The position numbers were made by a program, and so were the translations under genes. Shown here piece after piece: positions 5,875-14,219 of a stretch of DNA of 16,703 bases. The notes beneath the pieces were generated by a model. That model saw only the letters and a list, made by a program, of their open reading frames with translations, made no database searches and was not told the origin of the DNA. The stretch is from Candidatus Methanoperedens sp. (lineage in GTDB: Archaea; Halobacteriota; Methanosarcinia; Methanosarcinales; Methanoperedenaceae): contig JAPMTY010000058.1 of NCBI GenBank assembly GCA_026552835.1, forward strand, positions 1-16,703, given 5' to 3'. Positions within the stretch are counted from its first letter, which is position 1, and each line of letters starts with the position of its first letter.

Positions 5875-6425
5875 GAAAAATAATCTTCGTAACAGGCAAT
5901 CCGCATAAAGTCAGGGAAGCCGGTGACATCCTGTCGCATGTTGGAATAACCGTGGAGCAAAATAATTGCGGGTATCCCGAATTACAGGAGGATGAACTTG
6001 AACCCATAGCGGGCTTTGGCGCACGGTGGGCTGCAGATAAACTGGACAACGAGGTCATGGTGGATGATTCAGGGCTTTTCATAGCGGCGCTTGGAGGATT
6101 TCCTGGTCCTTATTCCGCATATGTTTTTGACACCCTCGGAAATGAAAGGATACTGAAACTCATGGATGGGGAAACGAACAGGAAAGCAATTTTTAAATGC
6201 GTTATAGGATACTGCCGTCCCGGTGAAGAACCATCTTTGTTTTCAGGAGAAGTGGATGGTGAAATTGCATATGAGATGCGGGGAAGCGGCGGTTTCGGCT
6301 ATGACCCTATATTCGAGGTCGGTGGCATGACTTTGGGCGAAATGGGAGAAGAAGAGAAAAACAAGCTATCCCACAGGTATGCCGCGCTAACCAAATTCGC
6401 GCTTTGGTTAAAAAAAAGGCATTGA
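5871..6425 (+). CDS. rdgB: XTP/dITP pyrophosphatase (RdgB/HAM1 family)
   Basis: It hydrolyses non-canonical purine nucleoside triphosphates (XTP, ITP, dITP) to monophosphates and pyrophosphate, keeping deaminated bases out of nucleic acids. The 184-aa length is typical. Family motifs are in order: TGNPHKV (8-14), VDDSGL (64-69, metal-binding acidic residues), GFPGPYSA (76-83), GFGYDPIF (141-148) and KNKLSHRYAAL (163-173). The start overlaps the stop of the small membrane protein by four bases, so translation is likely coupled. The gene ends in a hairpin shared with the convergent DUF4139 gene. Confidence 0.95.
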   Translation: MRKIIFVTGNPHKVREAGDILSHVGITVEQNNCGYPELQEDELEPIAGFGARWAADKLDNEVMVDDSGLFIAALGGFPGPYSAYVFDTLGNERILKLMDGETNRKAIFKCVIGYCRPGEEPSLFSGEVDGEIAYEMRGSGGFGYDPIFEVGGMTLGEMGEEEKNKLSHRYAALTKFALWLKKRH

Positions 6426-6444
6426 AAAATGAATGTTTTTCAAT
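6421..6444. terminator. Shared bidirectional hairpin at convergent gene ends
   Basis: ATTGAAAAA (6421-6429) and TTTTTCAAT (6436-6444) pair perfectly around a 6-nt loop. The hairpin covers both the TGA of rdgB (6423-6425) and the TGA of the DUF4139 gene (6442-6440). The inner A/T runs give a T run at the 3' arm on either strand, fitting a two-way terminator. Confidence 0.55.
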
Positions 6445-7951
6445 ACCCTAACTCGGCAGTGTAGGTTATGGTTTTCGTCCCATCTTTGGGTACAATTATC
6501 TCAAATTCGACAGTATTTGCATCTTTCTTTTTGTACTGCTCTGAAGATTTGGTTATTTGCCATTTGTTATAGAAGTGCTCTATTACAGTTATCTTCGCAT
6601 CTTCGCTTTTATGGTTCTTCAATTCAATACTGTAAGTTTCCCGGCTCCCATATTGTCCAAGCCCTTCAACATTCATGACCGTTCGGCTGCCCACGATATC
6701 AAAGGCATTTCCTATATTAACCTTAAGTGTTTCGTCTTTTGGCGTGTGGTCGATGCTGTCCTCGCCTAAAAACTGGAGCTGCCCGTCGCTGTCAGCCTTA
6801 TAAGCCCTCACCACGCCCTTTGGAAGAGGCATCCCGAGACCGTTTTGCTCAGAGTTGGTTATGTTAAGGGTTACCTTTACTTTCTCGCCGTCCCTTGCGC
6901 CGTCATAAGAATATTCTTTCTTCGCAGGCACATTATCGGCGCTGAGCAGTGATATCTGCTTTATTTCATTGTTGTTCAGGGTTGTGGGGCGCTGGAGAGT
7001 GTATAGGTGATATTCAAAGAGGCCTTCCTGCGTGAAACCGGGAGGTGCTCCCATAGGAACAGGAATAGCTGTGGCTGAAACAATGCCTTTATCATAGAAA
7101 TACTGCGGCGGTTCTACACGATTTATATCGCCGGCCACAAGTTTCAGCTTTGCATCCGGATATGCGGTACCTGCATTGTTCTCAATTGTAACCCAGCCTT
7201 TGATGTTCGCCTTTGAATCGCTCTGGTCTATCGTGGCAATATAGTTGGCTTTCCAGTTCATCCCGCCTGTAAGATATGTGGTTTCGACTTCCCTGCTTCC
7301 TGAAGAGTCGGTGTATATATCCCAGACAAGCGTGGGTTTTGTAAGAAGACCTGCTGAATCTGGATATTCTATCTTATTTACATTATTCAGGACAACAACG
7401 CTTTTCTGTGTTTCAAGTGTAATGCCTCCCGAGCGGCTGAGAAGTTTGCCTGTGAAGGACTCGTTATCCGAAGTGACTGTTATCTCTTTATCCAGATATT
7501 TGTCCAGCAGTTTGTCCGAACTTACGAGGTCATACTCGTAGTTCTGCTCAACAACCACCGTGTTCTTGCTTTTCGGGTCCCTGAACATTACGGAGGTAGG
7601 GTCAATCTGGGAAGCGACATCGACGTATTTGATGACATTATTTCCACTGTTTAGATCCATTGTCCTGTATTCTTTTACAAGGGCAAGATTCTGGTTATAA
7701 ACCGTGACTTCGTTCTTTGTTTTATCAAGACTGGCTGCTTTTGCGATGGAAAGTAGAGCGACTTTTGGCATTTCCTTTGACACAATGGTAGCGCCGCCTT
7801 CGATATTATTCCAGTTATTATCTTCCCGGCCTCCCCACAGGGATGCAAGAGATACAAGCAGCAGCGCGATTACAATTAAAGCAATGGGCTTTATGAAACT
7901 CGTAGATTTTAGACTTTGGTATATTTCTCTCATTTTGATTTGGTTTGACAT
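6440..7951 (-). CDS. DUF4139-type membrane-anchored surface protein
   Basis: The 503-aa protein has a cytoplasmic basic N-terminus and one membrane helix at about 22-38 (IALIVIALLLVSLASLW), followed by a large extracellular part rich in beta-forming Asn/Thr/Val sequence. The pattern EVTVYNQNLALVKEYR, then a long middle and a C-terminus with ETYSIELKNHKSEDAKITV and TITYTAELGY, matches DUF4139 proteins, whose function is unknown. There is no PGF-CTERM tail, so the N-terminal helix is the anchor. I chose the ATG at 7951 because GGAGGA lies six bases upstream; an in-frame ATG at 7990 adds 13 residues but has no ribosome site. The gene diverges from a membrane-anchored regulator across a palindromic operator. 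Confidence 0.82.
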   Translation of the reverse strand: MSNQIKMREIYQSLKSTSFIKPIALIVIALLLVSLASLWGGREDNNWNNIEGGATIVSKEMPKVALLSIAKAASLDKTKNEVTVYNQNLALVKEYRTMDLNSGNNVIKYVDVASQIDPTSVMFRDPKSKNTVVVEQNYEYDLVSSDKLLDKYLDKEITVTSDNESFTGKLLSRSGGITLETQKSVVVLNNVNKIEYPDSAGLLTKPTLVWDIYTDSSGSREVETTYLTGGMNWKANYIATIDQSDSKANIKGWVTIENNAGTAYPDAKLKLVAGDINRVEPPQYFYDKGIVSATAIPVPMGAPPGFTQEGLFEYHLYTLQRPTTLNNNEIKQISLLSADNVPAKKEYSYDGARDGEKVKVTLNITNSEQNGLGMPLPKGVVRAYKADSDGQLQFLGEDSIDHTPKDETLKVNIGNAFDIVGSRTVMNVEGLGQYGSRETYSIELKNHKSEDAKITVIEHFYNKWQITKSSEQYKKKDANTVEFEIIVPKDGTKTITYTAELGY

Positions 7952-8016
7952 TGTTTCCTCCTGACGTTTATTTTCATGACCGTAATTCATGACTTTAGCA
8001 TACCTACATCCCCGTA

Positions 8017-8026
8017 CTTATAAAAG
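8017..8026 (-). promoter_or_regulatory. TATA box of the DUF4139 gene
   Basis: The minus strand reads CTTTTATAAG. It predicts a transcript start near 7996 and a leader of about 45 nt ending in GGAGGA before the ATG at 7951. Confidence 0.55.
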
Positions 8027-8037
8027 ATTTTCTTAAA

Positions 8038-8055
8038 CTACGAACTGATTCGTAG
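8038..8055. promoter_or_regulatory. Palindromic operator between divergent genes
   Basis: CTACGAA, spacer CTGA, TTCGTAG form a perfect 7-4-7 inverted repeat. It lies 11 bases from the DUF4139 TATA box and 13 bases from the regulator's TATA-like box, so a dimer bound here could control both promoters. The adjacent winged-helix protein is the natural candidate. Confidence 0.6.
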
Positions 8056-8068
8056 CTATAGCAATCTC

Positions 8069-8077
8069 TTTTAATAT
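8069..8077 (+). promoter_or_regulatory. Probable TATA box of the winged-helix regulator
   Basis: TTTTAATAT is centred about 26 bases upstream of the ATG at 8099, which predicts a leaderless transcript starting at or next to that ATG. Confidence 0.45.
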
Positions 8078-8098
8078 CCTTGCCTATTGATACCAGGA

Positions 8099-8857
8099 AT
8101 GCCAGATAATGAGAAAGATGGAAATGAGAAGCTCCTCATATTGCCGCTGGGAGAAGAATCCAAAAAGATAACGCAGGTCATATCAAATGATACCGCAAGG
8201 CAGATTATCGAGCTTCTTGCAGATGCGCCTCTCTCTGCCTCGGATATTGCAGAACGTTTGCAGGCGCCACTTACCACTGTTACTTACAACCTTGAGAATC
8301 TTGATAGTGTGGGACTTATCAAGGTTGAGAAGATAAAATACAGCGAGAAGGGGCGGGAAATCAAGATTTATGCGCCTGTGAGAAAGCTCATCGTTGTAGT
8401 GCCTGAGAAAACTGACAGGAAGTCTGTGGTTGATATGCTCAGGAAGTATATGGGAATAATACTGGCAGCTGTGCTTGCCTCAAGTCTGATCGAGTTTTTC
8501 ATGAGAAGCGCTGAAAGAAGCGCAAAAATGTTCACTTCGAATTTAATGCCTGCTCCCACTCCAGAAGCTATTTCAAATGTTTCCCAGGTGCCTGCAGAAG
8601 TTCAATCCATGCCAGCTGCGACCTCAATACCAACGGTTCCTGAGCCGACATCAGCAGGCGTATATGCTAATGCTACTGCAATGCCTGTATCTTCGATAGC
8701 GGACACCGGTGTGGCAAGCCAGGCGGCGCCTGGTATTTTCACAAACTTAGCGAACACTATATCCGCACATCCAGGGCTGCTTTTCCTCATGGGATGCCTG
8801 TTTGTGATTGCTTTGCTTATCATTATGGATTATCGCAGAAAGAGGAAAAATGGGTAA
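8099..8857 (+). CDS. Membrane-anchored winged-helix (ArsR-like) transcription regulator
   Basis: The 252-aa protein has an N-terminal winged helix-turn-helix (about 28-95). ARQIIELLADAPLSASDIAERL is the first helices, TTVTYNLENLDSVGLI the recognition helix region, and KIKYSEKGREIKIYAP the wing. A membrane helix follows at about 117-135, then a linker rich in Ala, Pro, Ser and Thr (about 145-215), and a second helix at the C-terminus (about 223-242) ending in DYRRKRKNG. With two helices, the DNA-binding part and the basic tail are both cytoplasmic and the linker is outside, as if sensing envelope conditions. I prefer ATG 8099 for its leaderless distance from a TATA-like box; an in-frame TTG at 8087 would add four residues. 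The PGF-CTERM gene starts within its last codons. The ligand is unknown. Confidence 0.85.
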   Translation: MPDNEKDGNEKLLILPLGEESKKITQVISNDTARQIIELLADAPLSASDIAERLQAPLTTVTYNLENLDSVGLIKVEKIKYSEKGREIKIYAPVRKLIVVVPEKTDRKSVVDMLRKYMGIILAAVLASSLIEFFMRSAERSAKMFTSNLMPAPTPEAISNVSQVPAEVQSMPAATSIPTVPEPTSAGVYANATAMPVSSIADTGVASQAAPGIFTNLANTISAHPGLLFLMGCLFVIALLIIMDYRRKRKNG

Positions 8858-9446
8858 TGGTTTCAGAATATCGATGGCCGCTAAGATAGCGATTCTAATT
8901 ATAACATTACTTGCTGCTGCACCTGTAGTCTCTGCTTCGATGACAGAAATAAGCGTGGAAAATCTGACCCGAGAGTCTGATGTAATCGCTATAGGAGACA
9001 TCAAAGAAGTAGAAAGCAGTTGGAACCTATGGAGGACAATGATTAATACGCATTCAACCCTCTCTGTTGAAAAGTATATTAAAGGCGGCGAAGGGGCTGA
9101 AACACTGACTATAGTCACCGAAGGCGGAACTGTGGGCGAATCAGGAGTGTGGGTGGAAGATGTTCCGGTATTCACGAAGAATGAGACGGTGCTGGTTTTC
9201 TTGAAAAGAGCAGGAAGTGAATTCAGCGTCGTGGGTTGGATTCAAGGAAAGTATATCGTCGAGAACGGGGAGATTCGTGATTTAAAGGGCGAGAAAACAT
9301 CCCTGAATGATTTCTTACGCAGGATAGGAGAGACAATTCCATTGCCGGATGTCGCAACACCGACGAAAACTCAAGCTCTTCCTGGATTTGAGTTAATACT
9401 GGGATTGTTGGGACTGCTTGCAGTGCGGCGCTTGTTGGTTGAGTGA
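8850..9446 (+). CDS. Secreted PGF-CTERM surface protein
   Basis: The 198-aa protein starts with a signal peptide (basic GNGFRISMAAK, hydrophobic core to about 24, likely cleavage after VVSA near residue 28). It ends with a Thr/Pro linker and PGFELILGLLGLLAVRR, the PGF-CTERM signal: a PGF motif, a membrane helix and basic residues. In Euryarchaeota archaeosortase A removes this tail and a lipid anchor replaces it. The mature middle domain (about 30-165) looks beta-rich with no motif I recognise. ATG 8850 is chosen because AGAGG lies four bases upstream and the signal peptide begins properly; an upstream in-frame ATG at 8808 lies deep in the regulator gene. It overlaps the regulator stop by eight bases, so the two are probably co-expressed. 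Confidence 0.82.
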   Translation: MGNGFRISMAAKIAILIITLLAAAPVVSASMTEISVENLTRESDVIAIGDIKEVESSWNLWRTMINTHSTLSVEKYIKGGEGAETLTIVTEGGTVGESGVWVEDVPVFTKNETVLVFLKRAGSEFSVVGWIQGKYIVENGEIRDLKGEKTSLNDFLRRIGETIPLPDVATPTKTQALPGFELILGLLGLLAVRRLLVE

Positions 9447-9468
9447 ATTTAATGCTGTGAAATTATAC

Positions 9469-9490
9469 CGAAGATAGATATTTATCTTCG
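9469..9490. terminator. Hairpin after the PGF-CTERM gene
   Basis: CGAAGATA (9469-9476) and TATCTTCG (9483-9490) pair perfectly around GATATT, 23 bases after the stop. There is no following T run, so it may be an mRNA 3'-end hairpin or an operator for the nitroreductase gene rather than a classic terminator. Confidence 0.35.
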
Positions 9491-9560
9491 ATTGGCAATT
9501 TTCATATGATGAATCCGGTTATTTTAGAGCTTTAATAAGGTTAGGGAAGGGCAAGAGAAT

Positions 9561-10175
9561 TTGAAAGAAAGCGACATTCTCCTCGATATAATCAAAAAGC
9601 GGCGCAGTGTCAGGCGTTTTGATGGCGCCGCTATACCGAAGGAGGCTATGGAGCAAATCCTTGAAGCCGGCCGATGGGCTCCATCGGGAGCGAACGCACA
9701 GCCATGGCGCTTTATCGTTGTAACTGAAAAAGAAAAACTCAAATCTATAGCAGAATGCTGTTATTATAAAGTATTCAAATCGAGGCATGTTGGAGAAGCA
9801 AGCGCCGCTGTGGTCATATGCGCCGACCCGGAGGCGGGAAGCCAAACCTATACTCTTGATGCAGCGATAGCAGGCACGAACATGACACTGGTGGCGACAT
9901 CGCTTGGCATCGGTTCATGCTGGATAGGTGCATTCGAAGAGGAAACGCTGAAAAAAATGATGCGTATTCCTGGGAATCTTGAAATTATCGCTCTTATCGC
10001 CCTCGGATATGAAGTCGGTAAAGCATCTGTTCCTCCGAGGCTCCCGCTTTCCAGTATTGTTCGTTATGAAACCTATGATGCTGGAAATGAGCCCGGCATA
10101 ATAACGAAAAAGAAGTCATCCGGTCCATTTTCTGTTTTCGGAAAGCTGCTTCGCGTCCTTTTCAACAGGCGCTGA
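9561..10175 (+). CDS. Nitroreductase family protein
   Basis: The 204-aa length and motifs fit the FMN-dependent nitroreductase fold: KRRSVRRF (13-20) and WAPSGANAQPWRFIVV (38-53) near the N-terminus supply phosphate and flavin contacts, and the ATSLGIGSCWIGAF segment forms the later flavin-site helix. Such enzymes reduce nitro compounds, quinones or flavins with NAD(P)H; the physiological substrate is unknown. The C-terminal 35 residues are basic and not part of the core fold. The start is TTG at 9561, just before KESDILLDIIKKRRS, which is where the family begins; no ATG is available nearby. It converges on Cgi121 with eight bases between stops. Confidence 0.9.
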   Translation: MKESDILLDIIKKRRSVRRFDGAAIPKEAMEQILEAGRWAPSGANAQPWRFIVVTEKEKLKSIAECCYYKVFKSRHVGEASAAVVICADPEAGSQTYTLDAAIAGTNMTLVATSLGIGSCWIGAFEEETLKKMMRIPGNLEIIALIALGYEVGKASVPPRLPLSSIVRYETYDAGNEPGIITKKKSSGPFSVFGKLLRVLFNRR

Positions 10176-10183
10176 AATGCAAG

Positions 10184-10675
10184 CTATTTCATCACATCTA
10201 CAAGCGCAACTCTTTCGATGACAAGCTCGGGGATTTTATCCTCTCCCCTGGCTTTGAGTTCTTCTTTTGTGATATTGAAAATTTCCAGTAATGCATCGTT
10301 TTTGGAGCTGTCATACTGAAGCACGGGCTTTGGAGTTACATCATCGAACCCGGATAAATCGATATTTTCCCCGATTGCCACAAGAACAATATTATTTTCC
10401 CCGTTGTGCACGCCAAGCTTTATCGCCCTGCTTATCTGGCGTGTGCCTGCTGCATAAAGCATAATTTCCTTGGCGAGATCGTTTGCGATATTCCTGCCTG
10501 CTTTGAATGAGTTCATCGCTTTCTCAATTGCGAACCTTATATGTTCCTCGCCTGCCAGCTTATCAGCATCGAACGCCTGTATTACTATGTTTTTATCTTT
10601 GCTCGTTTTTTTGATTTTAACAAGGAAATTTTCAGTATTATCTATGAATATCGTACCTTCGAGGATGTGAATCAT
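10184..10675 (-). CDS. KEOPS complex subunit Cgi121
   Basis: This 163-aa protein matches archaeal Cgi121, the KEOPS subunit that binds tRNA and helps Kae1 add threonylcarbamoyl to A37 of ANN-decoding tRNAs. The best marker is the MLYAAGTRQISRAI segment in the middle, the family's (L/M)xYAxGTRQIxxA signature, with NNIVLVAIG following. The length is normal. An ATG at 10675 directly follows a GTG at 10678. GGAG overlaps this region, too close for a standard spacing, so the exact start is uncertain. Kae1, Bud32 and Pcc1 are not in the window, as is common for archaeal KEOPS genes. Confidence 0.88.
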   Translation of the reverse strand: MIHILEGTIFIDNTENFLVKIKKTSKDKNIVIQAFDADKLAGEEHIRFAIEKAMNSFKAGRNIANDLAKEIMLYAAGTRQISRAIKLGVHNGENNIVLVAIGENIDLSGFDDVTPKPVLQYDSSKNDALLEIFNITKEELKARGEDKIPELVIERVALVDVMK

Positions 10676-10775
10676 CACTCCTTAAAAGAGTCGTCCTTTA
10701 GAAAAAGATAACGATTAAGGAACAATATCCGTGAAATGAATAATATTTCAGTAAAAAGTTTACCTAAACCGATAA

Positions 10776-10783
10776 CTAAATAC
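10776..10783 (+). promoter_or_regulatory. Possible TATA box of gpmI
   Basis: CTAAATAC is centred about 28 bases upstream of the preferred ATG at 10808, fitting a leaderless transcript. The match is weak. Confidence 0.3.
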
Positions 10784-10807
10784 ATTTACGAAAAGTATTC
10801 AAGCCAG

Positions 10808-12334
10808 ATGATTAAAAAGCGACCTCTATTACTAATGATACTCGACGGCTACGGTATTAGTGAGAATATAGAGGGAAATGCCATAGCATCCGCAAAAACC
10901 CCGAACTTAGACCGACTTTTTTCAACTTATCCGCATACGGCTCTTGATGCATCCGGCGAAGCCGTAGGACTCCCCGAAGGCCAGATGGGAAACTCCGAGG
11001 TCGGGCACCTCAATATAGGCGCAGGAAGGGTTGTTTATCAGGATTTAACAAGGATATCGAAATCGATTCACGAAGGTGACTTCTTCGGGAACAAAACGCT
11101 TCTGGATGCGCTGGAAAACGTCAAAAAAAACGAATCGTCCCTGCATCTTATGGGCTTGCTTTCAGACGGCGGTGTCCACAGCCATAACACTCACCTGTAT
11201 GCATTACTTGAATTGGCAAAAAGGCAGGGGATAAAAAAAGTGTATGTCCACGCTTTCCTTGACGGGAGGGACGTGCCGCCCAAAAGCGCCCTTTCTTATA
11301 TTTCCAATGCTGAAAAAAAGATGAAAGAACTGGTCGGTGAATTTGCATCAATTTCGGGGAGATATTATGCCATGGACAGGGACAAACGCTGGGACAGGGT
11401 AGAAAAGGCTTACGAAGCAATGACATCCGGCCATGGCATCACAGTGGACAGCGCTTTTCTTGCTGTGGAAAACGCTTATGCCAGGGGTGAGACCGATGAG
11501 TTTGTCGCGCCGACGGTTATCTTGAAAAACAAAAAACCGGTTTCATTAATATCAAATAAAGATTCAGTTATTTTCTTTAATTTCCGCTCTGACAGAGCCC
11601 GGGAGATAACCCGTGCTTTCACGGACAACGATTTCAGGGAATTTAAACGAGCTGTGTATCCGCATACTCATTTCGTGTGCCTGACCCAGTACGACGAGAC
11701 GTTCAAAGTTCCTGTTGCTTATCCGTCCGAATCACTTAAAAATATACTTGCAGACGTCTTATCAAACAATAATTTAAAACAACTCAGGATTGCGGAGACC
11801 GAGAAATACGCACACGTTACCTTCTTTTTTAACGGTGGGCGGGAAACGCCAGTCAAAGACGAGGAAAGGATATTAATACCTTCCCCGAAAGTGGCGACGT
11901 ATGATTTGCAGCCCGAGATGAGCGCTTTTCCTGTCACCGATGAAGTCGTAAAAGCTGTGTCTTCGGGCAAATATGACGTAATTATATTGAACTATGCCAA
12001 TCTTGACATGGTCGGGCATACCGGTGTATTTGACGCTGCCGTGAAAGCTGTTGAGGATATCGATGGATGCATAGGCAGGGTATTCACAGCCCTAAAAGAT
12101 GCAGGCGGATTATTGATAATAACGGCAGACCATGGAAATGCGGAGCAGATGGTTGATGAAAAAGGCGGCATCCATACAGCCCACACCTGCGACCCGGTGC
12201 CGTTTATTCTTTGCGAGACGGGCGTTGCGCTCAAGGATGGGATACTGGCCGATATTGCCCCAACTCTTCTTGATATCCTCGGGATTGAAAAGCCAACAGA
12301 GATGACGGGAAAGTCAATAATTCTGGCATTATAA
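10808..12334 (+). CDS. gpmI: 2,3-bisphosphoglycerate-independent phosphoglycerate mutase, bacterial type
   Basis: It interconverts 3- and 2-phosphoglycerate in glycolysis and gluconeogenesis using two metal ions. The alkaline phosphatase-like domain is split around an insert. Seen in order: ILDGYG with metal-binding D13, GNSEVGH with the catalytic Ser63, SDGGVHSH (119-126), [10 protein letters not shown], a DRDKRWDR block, [24 protein letters not shown] and [11 protein letters not shown]. From ATG 10808 the length is 508 aa, the family norm, and [16 protein letters not shown] aligns with the usual N-terminus. An in-frame ATG at 10736 would add 24 residues with no counterpart. Many archaea use the distinct ApgM; this is the bacterial GpmI type. 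It diverges from Cgi121. Confidence 0.95.
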   Translation: MIKKRPLLLMILDGYGISENIEGNAIASAKTPNLDRLFSTYPHTALDASGEAVGLPEGQMGNSEVGHLNIGAGRVVYQDLTRISKSIHEGDFFGNKTLLDALENVKKNESSLHLMGLLSDGGVHSHNTHLYALLELAKRQGIKKVYVHAFLDGRDVPPKSALSYISNAEKKMKELVGEFASISGRYYAMDRDKRWDRVEKAYEAMTSGHGITVDSAFLAVENAYARGETDEFVAPTVILKNKKPVSLISNKDSVIFFNFRSDRAREITRAFTDNDFREFKRAVYPHTHFVCLTQYDETFKVPVAYPSESLKNILADVLSNNNLKQLRIAETEKYAHVTFFFNGGRETPVKDEERILIPSPKVATYDLQPEMSAFPVTDEVVKAVSSGKYDVIILNYANLDMVGHTGVFDAAVKAVEDIDGCIGRVFTALKDAGGLLIITADHGNAEQMVDEKGGIHTAHTCDPVPFILCETGVALKDGILADIAPTLLDILGIEKPTEMTGKSIILAL

Positions 12335-12344
12335 CTTTATATAC
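12335..12344 (+). promoter_or_regulatory. TATA box of the DUF155-like gene
   Basis: CTTTATATAC begins just after the gpmI stop and is centred about 30 bases upstream of the next ATG (12370). It predicts an almost leaderless mRNA and independent transcription from gpmI. Confidence 0.55.
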
Positions 12345-12369
12345 TTTTCAAACATAAATCAATAAATAT

Positions 12370-13479
12370 ATGGATACTTCCGAGGACCTGACTCTTTTCA
12401 ATGGCAAACTCACAATACTTGTAGTATTCGGGCACGGCGGTGAGGTTGATAAAAGCCAGTTAAAAAAATTCATTGGTTCTGAAATAATAGCCGAACGATG
12501 GAACAAACCCATAGAAATGGAACAATCTGAGGGAGTGGCTGTAATCGTTTCGGGCAGTGAAAAAATAACTTGCACCGCAAATATTTATACGGATGTTTTT
12601 GTTGCAGGCGTATCAATACTGAGGACTGAAATCGAAATCCGGGACAAGATTTTATTCAATGATATACTGGTATCCCTTCATTCCAATACAATTATTGTTG
12701 ACGGGCTTGATTTCCAGTCATATTCCAATAAAAAGATCAGTGAGATTCGTGAAAAGCTCAATCCGGGAAAGAAAGTATCGTATTATCCAATCACAAAGAG
12801 ATACGCCCTCTTAAAAATCAAAGAATTCACTCCAAAGCTTGACCATAAAGGTCTGAAAGAGCAGTACGGCGAGATTATCACACGTTTCCTGTCCGGCGAA
12901 ACATCTATACGGCCTTTACACAGTAAAGAGATTACAGAAAAACTCGCCAACGACCTGTCTTATTATGACGAGGACCTGTTTCTTGCATCGCCTGAAGGTG
13001 TATTTATCCTGGGCTGCGATGATTACTTAAAAGACCTTCGGGAATTGCTTGAGCTTGCAATCTCGCTTTTGCTTCTTTTCCAGATATATGACCGAAAGAT
13101 CGATTCGGAAATCACAAATGCTTTTGGCGCAATAAAGAATATGCACCTATCGAAGTTTTATTTCCTTACACTGGCGCCGAGAAAGCTTGAAAAGGCTCTC
13201 CTTAATGTGAGTGAGATCGGGCTTGTCATCCTTGACGATATTGAGGATTTAATGAACCCGCATAAGATAACACAGGATTGGTACTACCAGTCTGCGTATC
13301 TGAAGATGCTCAATACTCTTAAAGTAATGGACTTTGAGAAAGTAGTTGAACACAAGATTAATTCCTTGCAGGAACTCTATACCACAGCCAGGGAGCTTTC
13401 CACAGAACAGATAATGCTGATACTCGAAGTGGTTGTAGTAGTGCTTATCCTGTGGGAAGTGGTCAGGCCTTTGATTTAA
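12370..13479 (+). CDS. Probable DUF155/RMD1-like membrane-anchored protein
   Basis: The 369-aa protein has a soluble body and a single C-terminal membrane helix (about 348-365, MLILEVVVVVLILWEVV) preceded by a predicted coiled segment (KINSLQELYTTARELSTEQ). This tail, and the hydrophobic segment at about 225-240 followed by helices, recall the DUF155 / RMD1 / YagE family, whose members are tail-anchored and of unclear function; yeast and human relatives act in mitochondria. I am only moderately sure of the family because there is no catalytic motif to test. The ATG lies about 30 bases after a good TATA box with no ribosome site. It converges on the FKBP gene with eight bases between stops. 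Confidence 0.75.
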   Translation: MDTSEDLTLFNGKLTILVVFGHGGEVDKSQLKKFIGSEIIAERWNKPIEMEQSEGVAVIVSGSEKITCTANIYTDVFVAGVSILRTEIEIRDKILFNDILVSLHSNTIIVDGLDFQSYSNKKISEIREKLNPGKKVSYYPITKRYALLKIKEFTPKLDHKGLKEQYGEIITRFLSGETSIRPLHSKEITEKLANDLSYYDEDLFLASPEGVFILGCDDYLKDLRELLELAISLLLLFQIYDRKIDSEITNAFGAIKNMHLSKFYFLTLAPRKLEKALLNVSEIGLVILDDIEDLMNPHKITQDWYYQSAYLKMLNTLKVMDFEKVVEHKINSLQELYTTARELSTEQIMLILEVVVVVLILWEVVRPLI

Positions 13480-13487
13480 CGGTTCAA

Positions 13488-14177
13488 CTATTTGCCTGCT
13501 GTTTTTGGTTCCAGTATCTCTTTATTATATCTCTCAATATAGAGTATTTCCCTGATGTCCGTATTATCGACCAGCTCGCGCGCGATCTGTCTTTTTGTCA
13601 TGAGCCATCTCTGGTTATACGTCAGTTCAGGCTCTAATTCAACTGTTAGCTCGCTGTCATTTAATTTTACTGATATCTCTTTTCCTATATACAGGGCGAT
13701 AAGTCCCTTTGCCTTGCCTTCGTTATCCTCTATCTTCTCTTTTATCTCATAGTCATAAATGACAGTTTGTCCTGCAAGGAACCGGTTAAAGTCAACCTGC
13801 GTCATCCTGCCAATCACCCTGATAACAAATCCCGGACGGCCATCAATCTCAACTGGCATTCCCAGTTGTGGTCTTTCTTTGAACTTCGTGATAGGTACAC
13901 TTTCAATAAGTTCGGGATTCCTTGGGCCGAAGGCTTTTTCCGGCGGGATTGTAACGCTGCCGGTATAACCGACGTCCTTCCCTATTAAATCCTCATCAAG
14001 TCCGGCAACAGTATGCCCTGACCCTACAATGATAACATCTCCGCCGTATTTTCCTTTCTCGTTGTAGATTTTGTTGGCTTTTGCCACATCTTCATCAGTT
14101 GTATCAAAAACATGCCCGTCATCTGCGGTTTTACCCGTATATGAAACTCTTATAAAATCGCCTTTTGCTATACTCAT
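13488..14177 (-). CDS. FKBP-type peptidyl-prolyl isomerase, long archaeal form
   Basis: The protein catalyses cis-trans isomerisation of prolyl bonds and usually acts as a folding chaperone. The 229 residues begin with the FKBP strand IAKGDFIRVSYTGK, then VGSGHTVAGLDEDLIG (51-66) and VTIPPEKAFGPRNPEL (75-90). An inserted flap domain (about 86-130) contains the family-typical GMPVEIDG and GFVIRVI, and the second half of the FKBP core contains VDFNRFLAGQTVIYDYEI (128-145). A C-terminal extension of about 80 residues, seen in the long archaeal FKBPs, follows. There is no signal peptide, so it is cytosolic. AAGGAA lies about six bases before the ATG, and a minus-strand TATA box is at about 14220-14228. 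Confidence 0.93.
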   Translation of the reverse strand: MSIAKGDFIRVSYTGKTADDGHVFDTTDEDVAKANKIYNEKGKYGGDVIIVGSGHTVAGLDEDLIGKDVGYTGSVTIPPEKAFGPRNPELIESVPITKFKERPQLGMPVEIDGRPGFVIRVIGRMTQVDFNRFLAGQTVIYDYEIKEKIEDNEGKAKGLIALYIGKEISVKLNDSELTVELEPELTYNQRWLMTKRQIARELVDNTDIREILYIERYNKEILEPKTAGK

Positions 14178-14219
14178 AATAATTCCTTTTCTTTTTTCCG
14201 CTCATCATGTCTTAATGGG

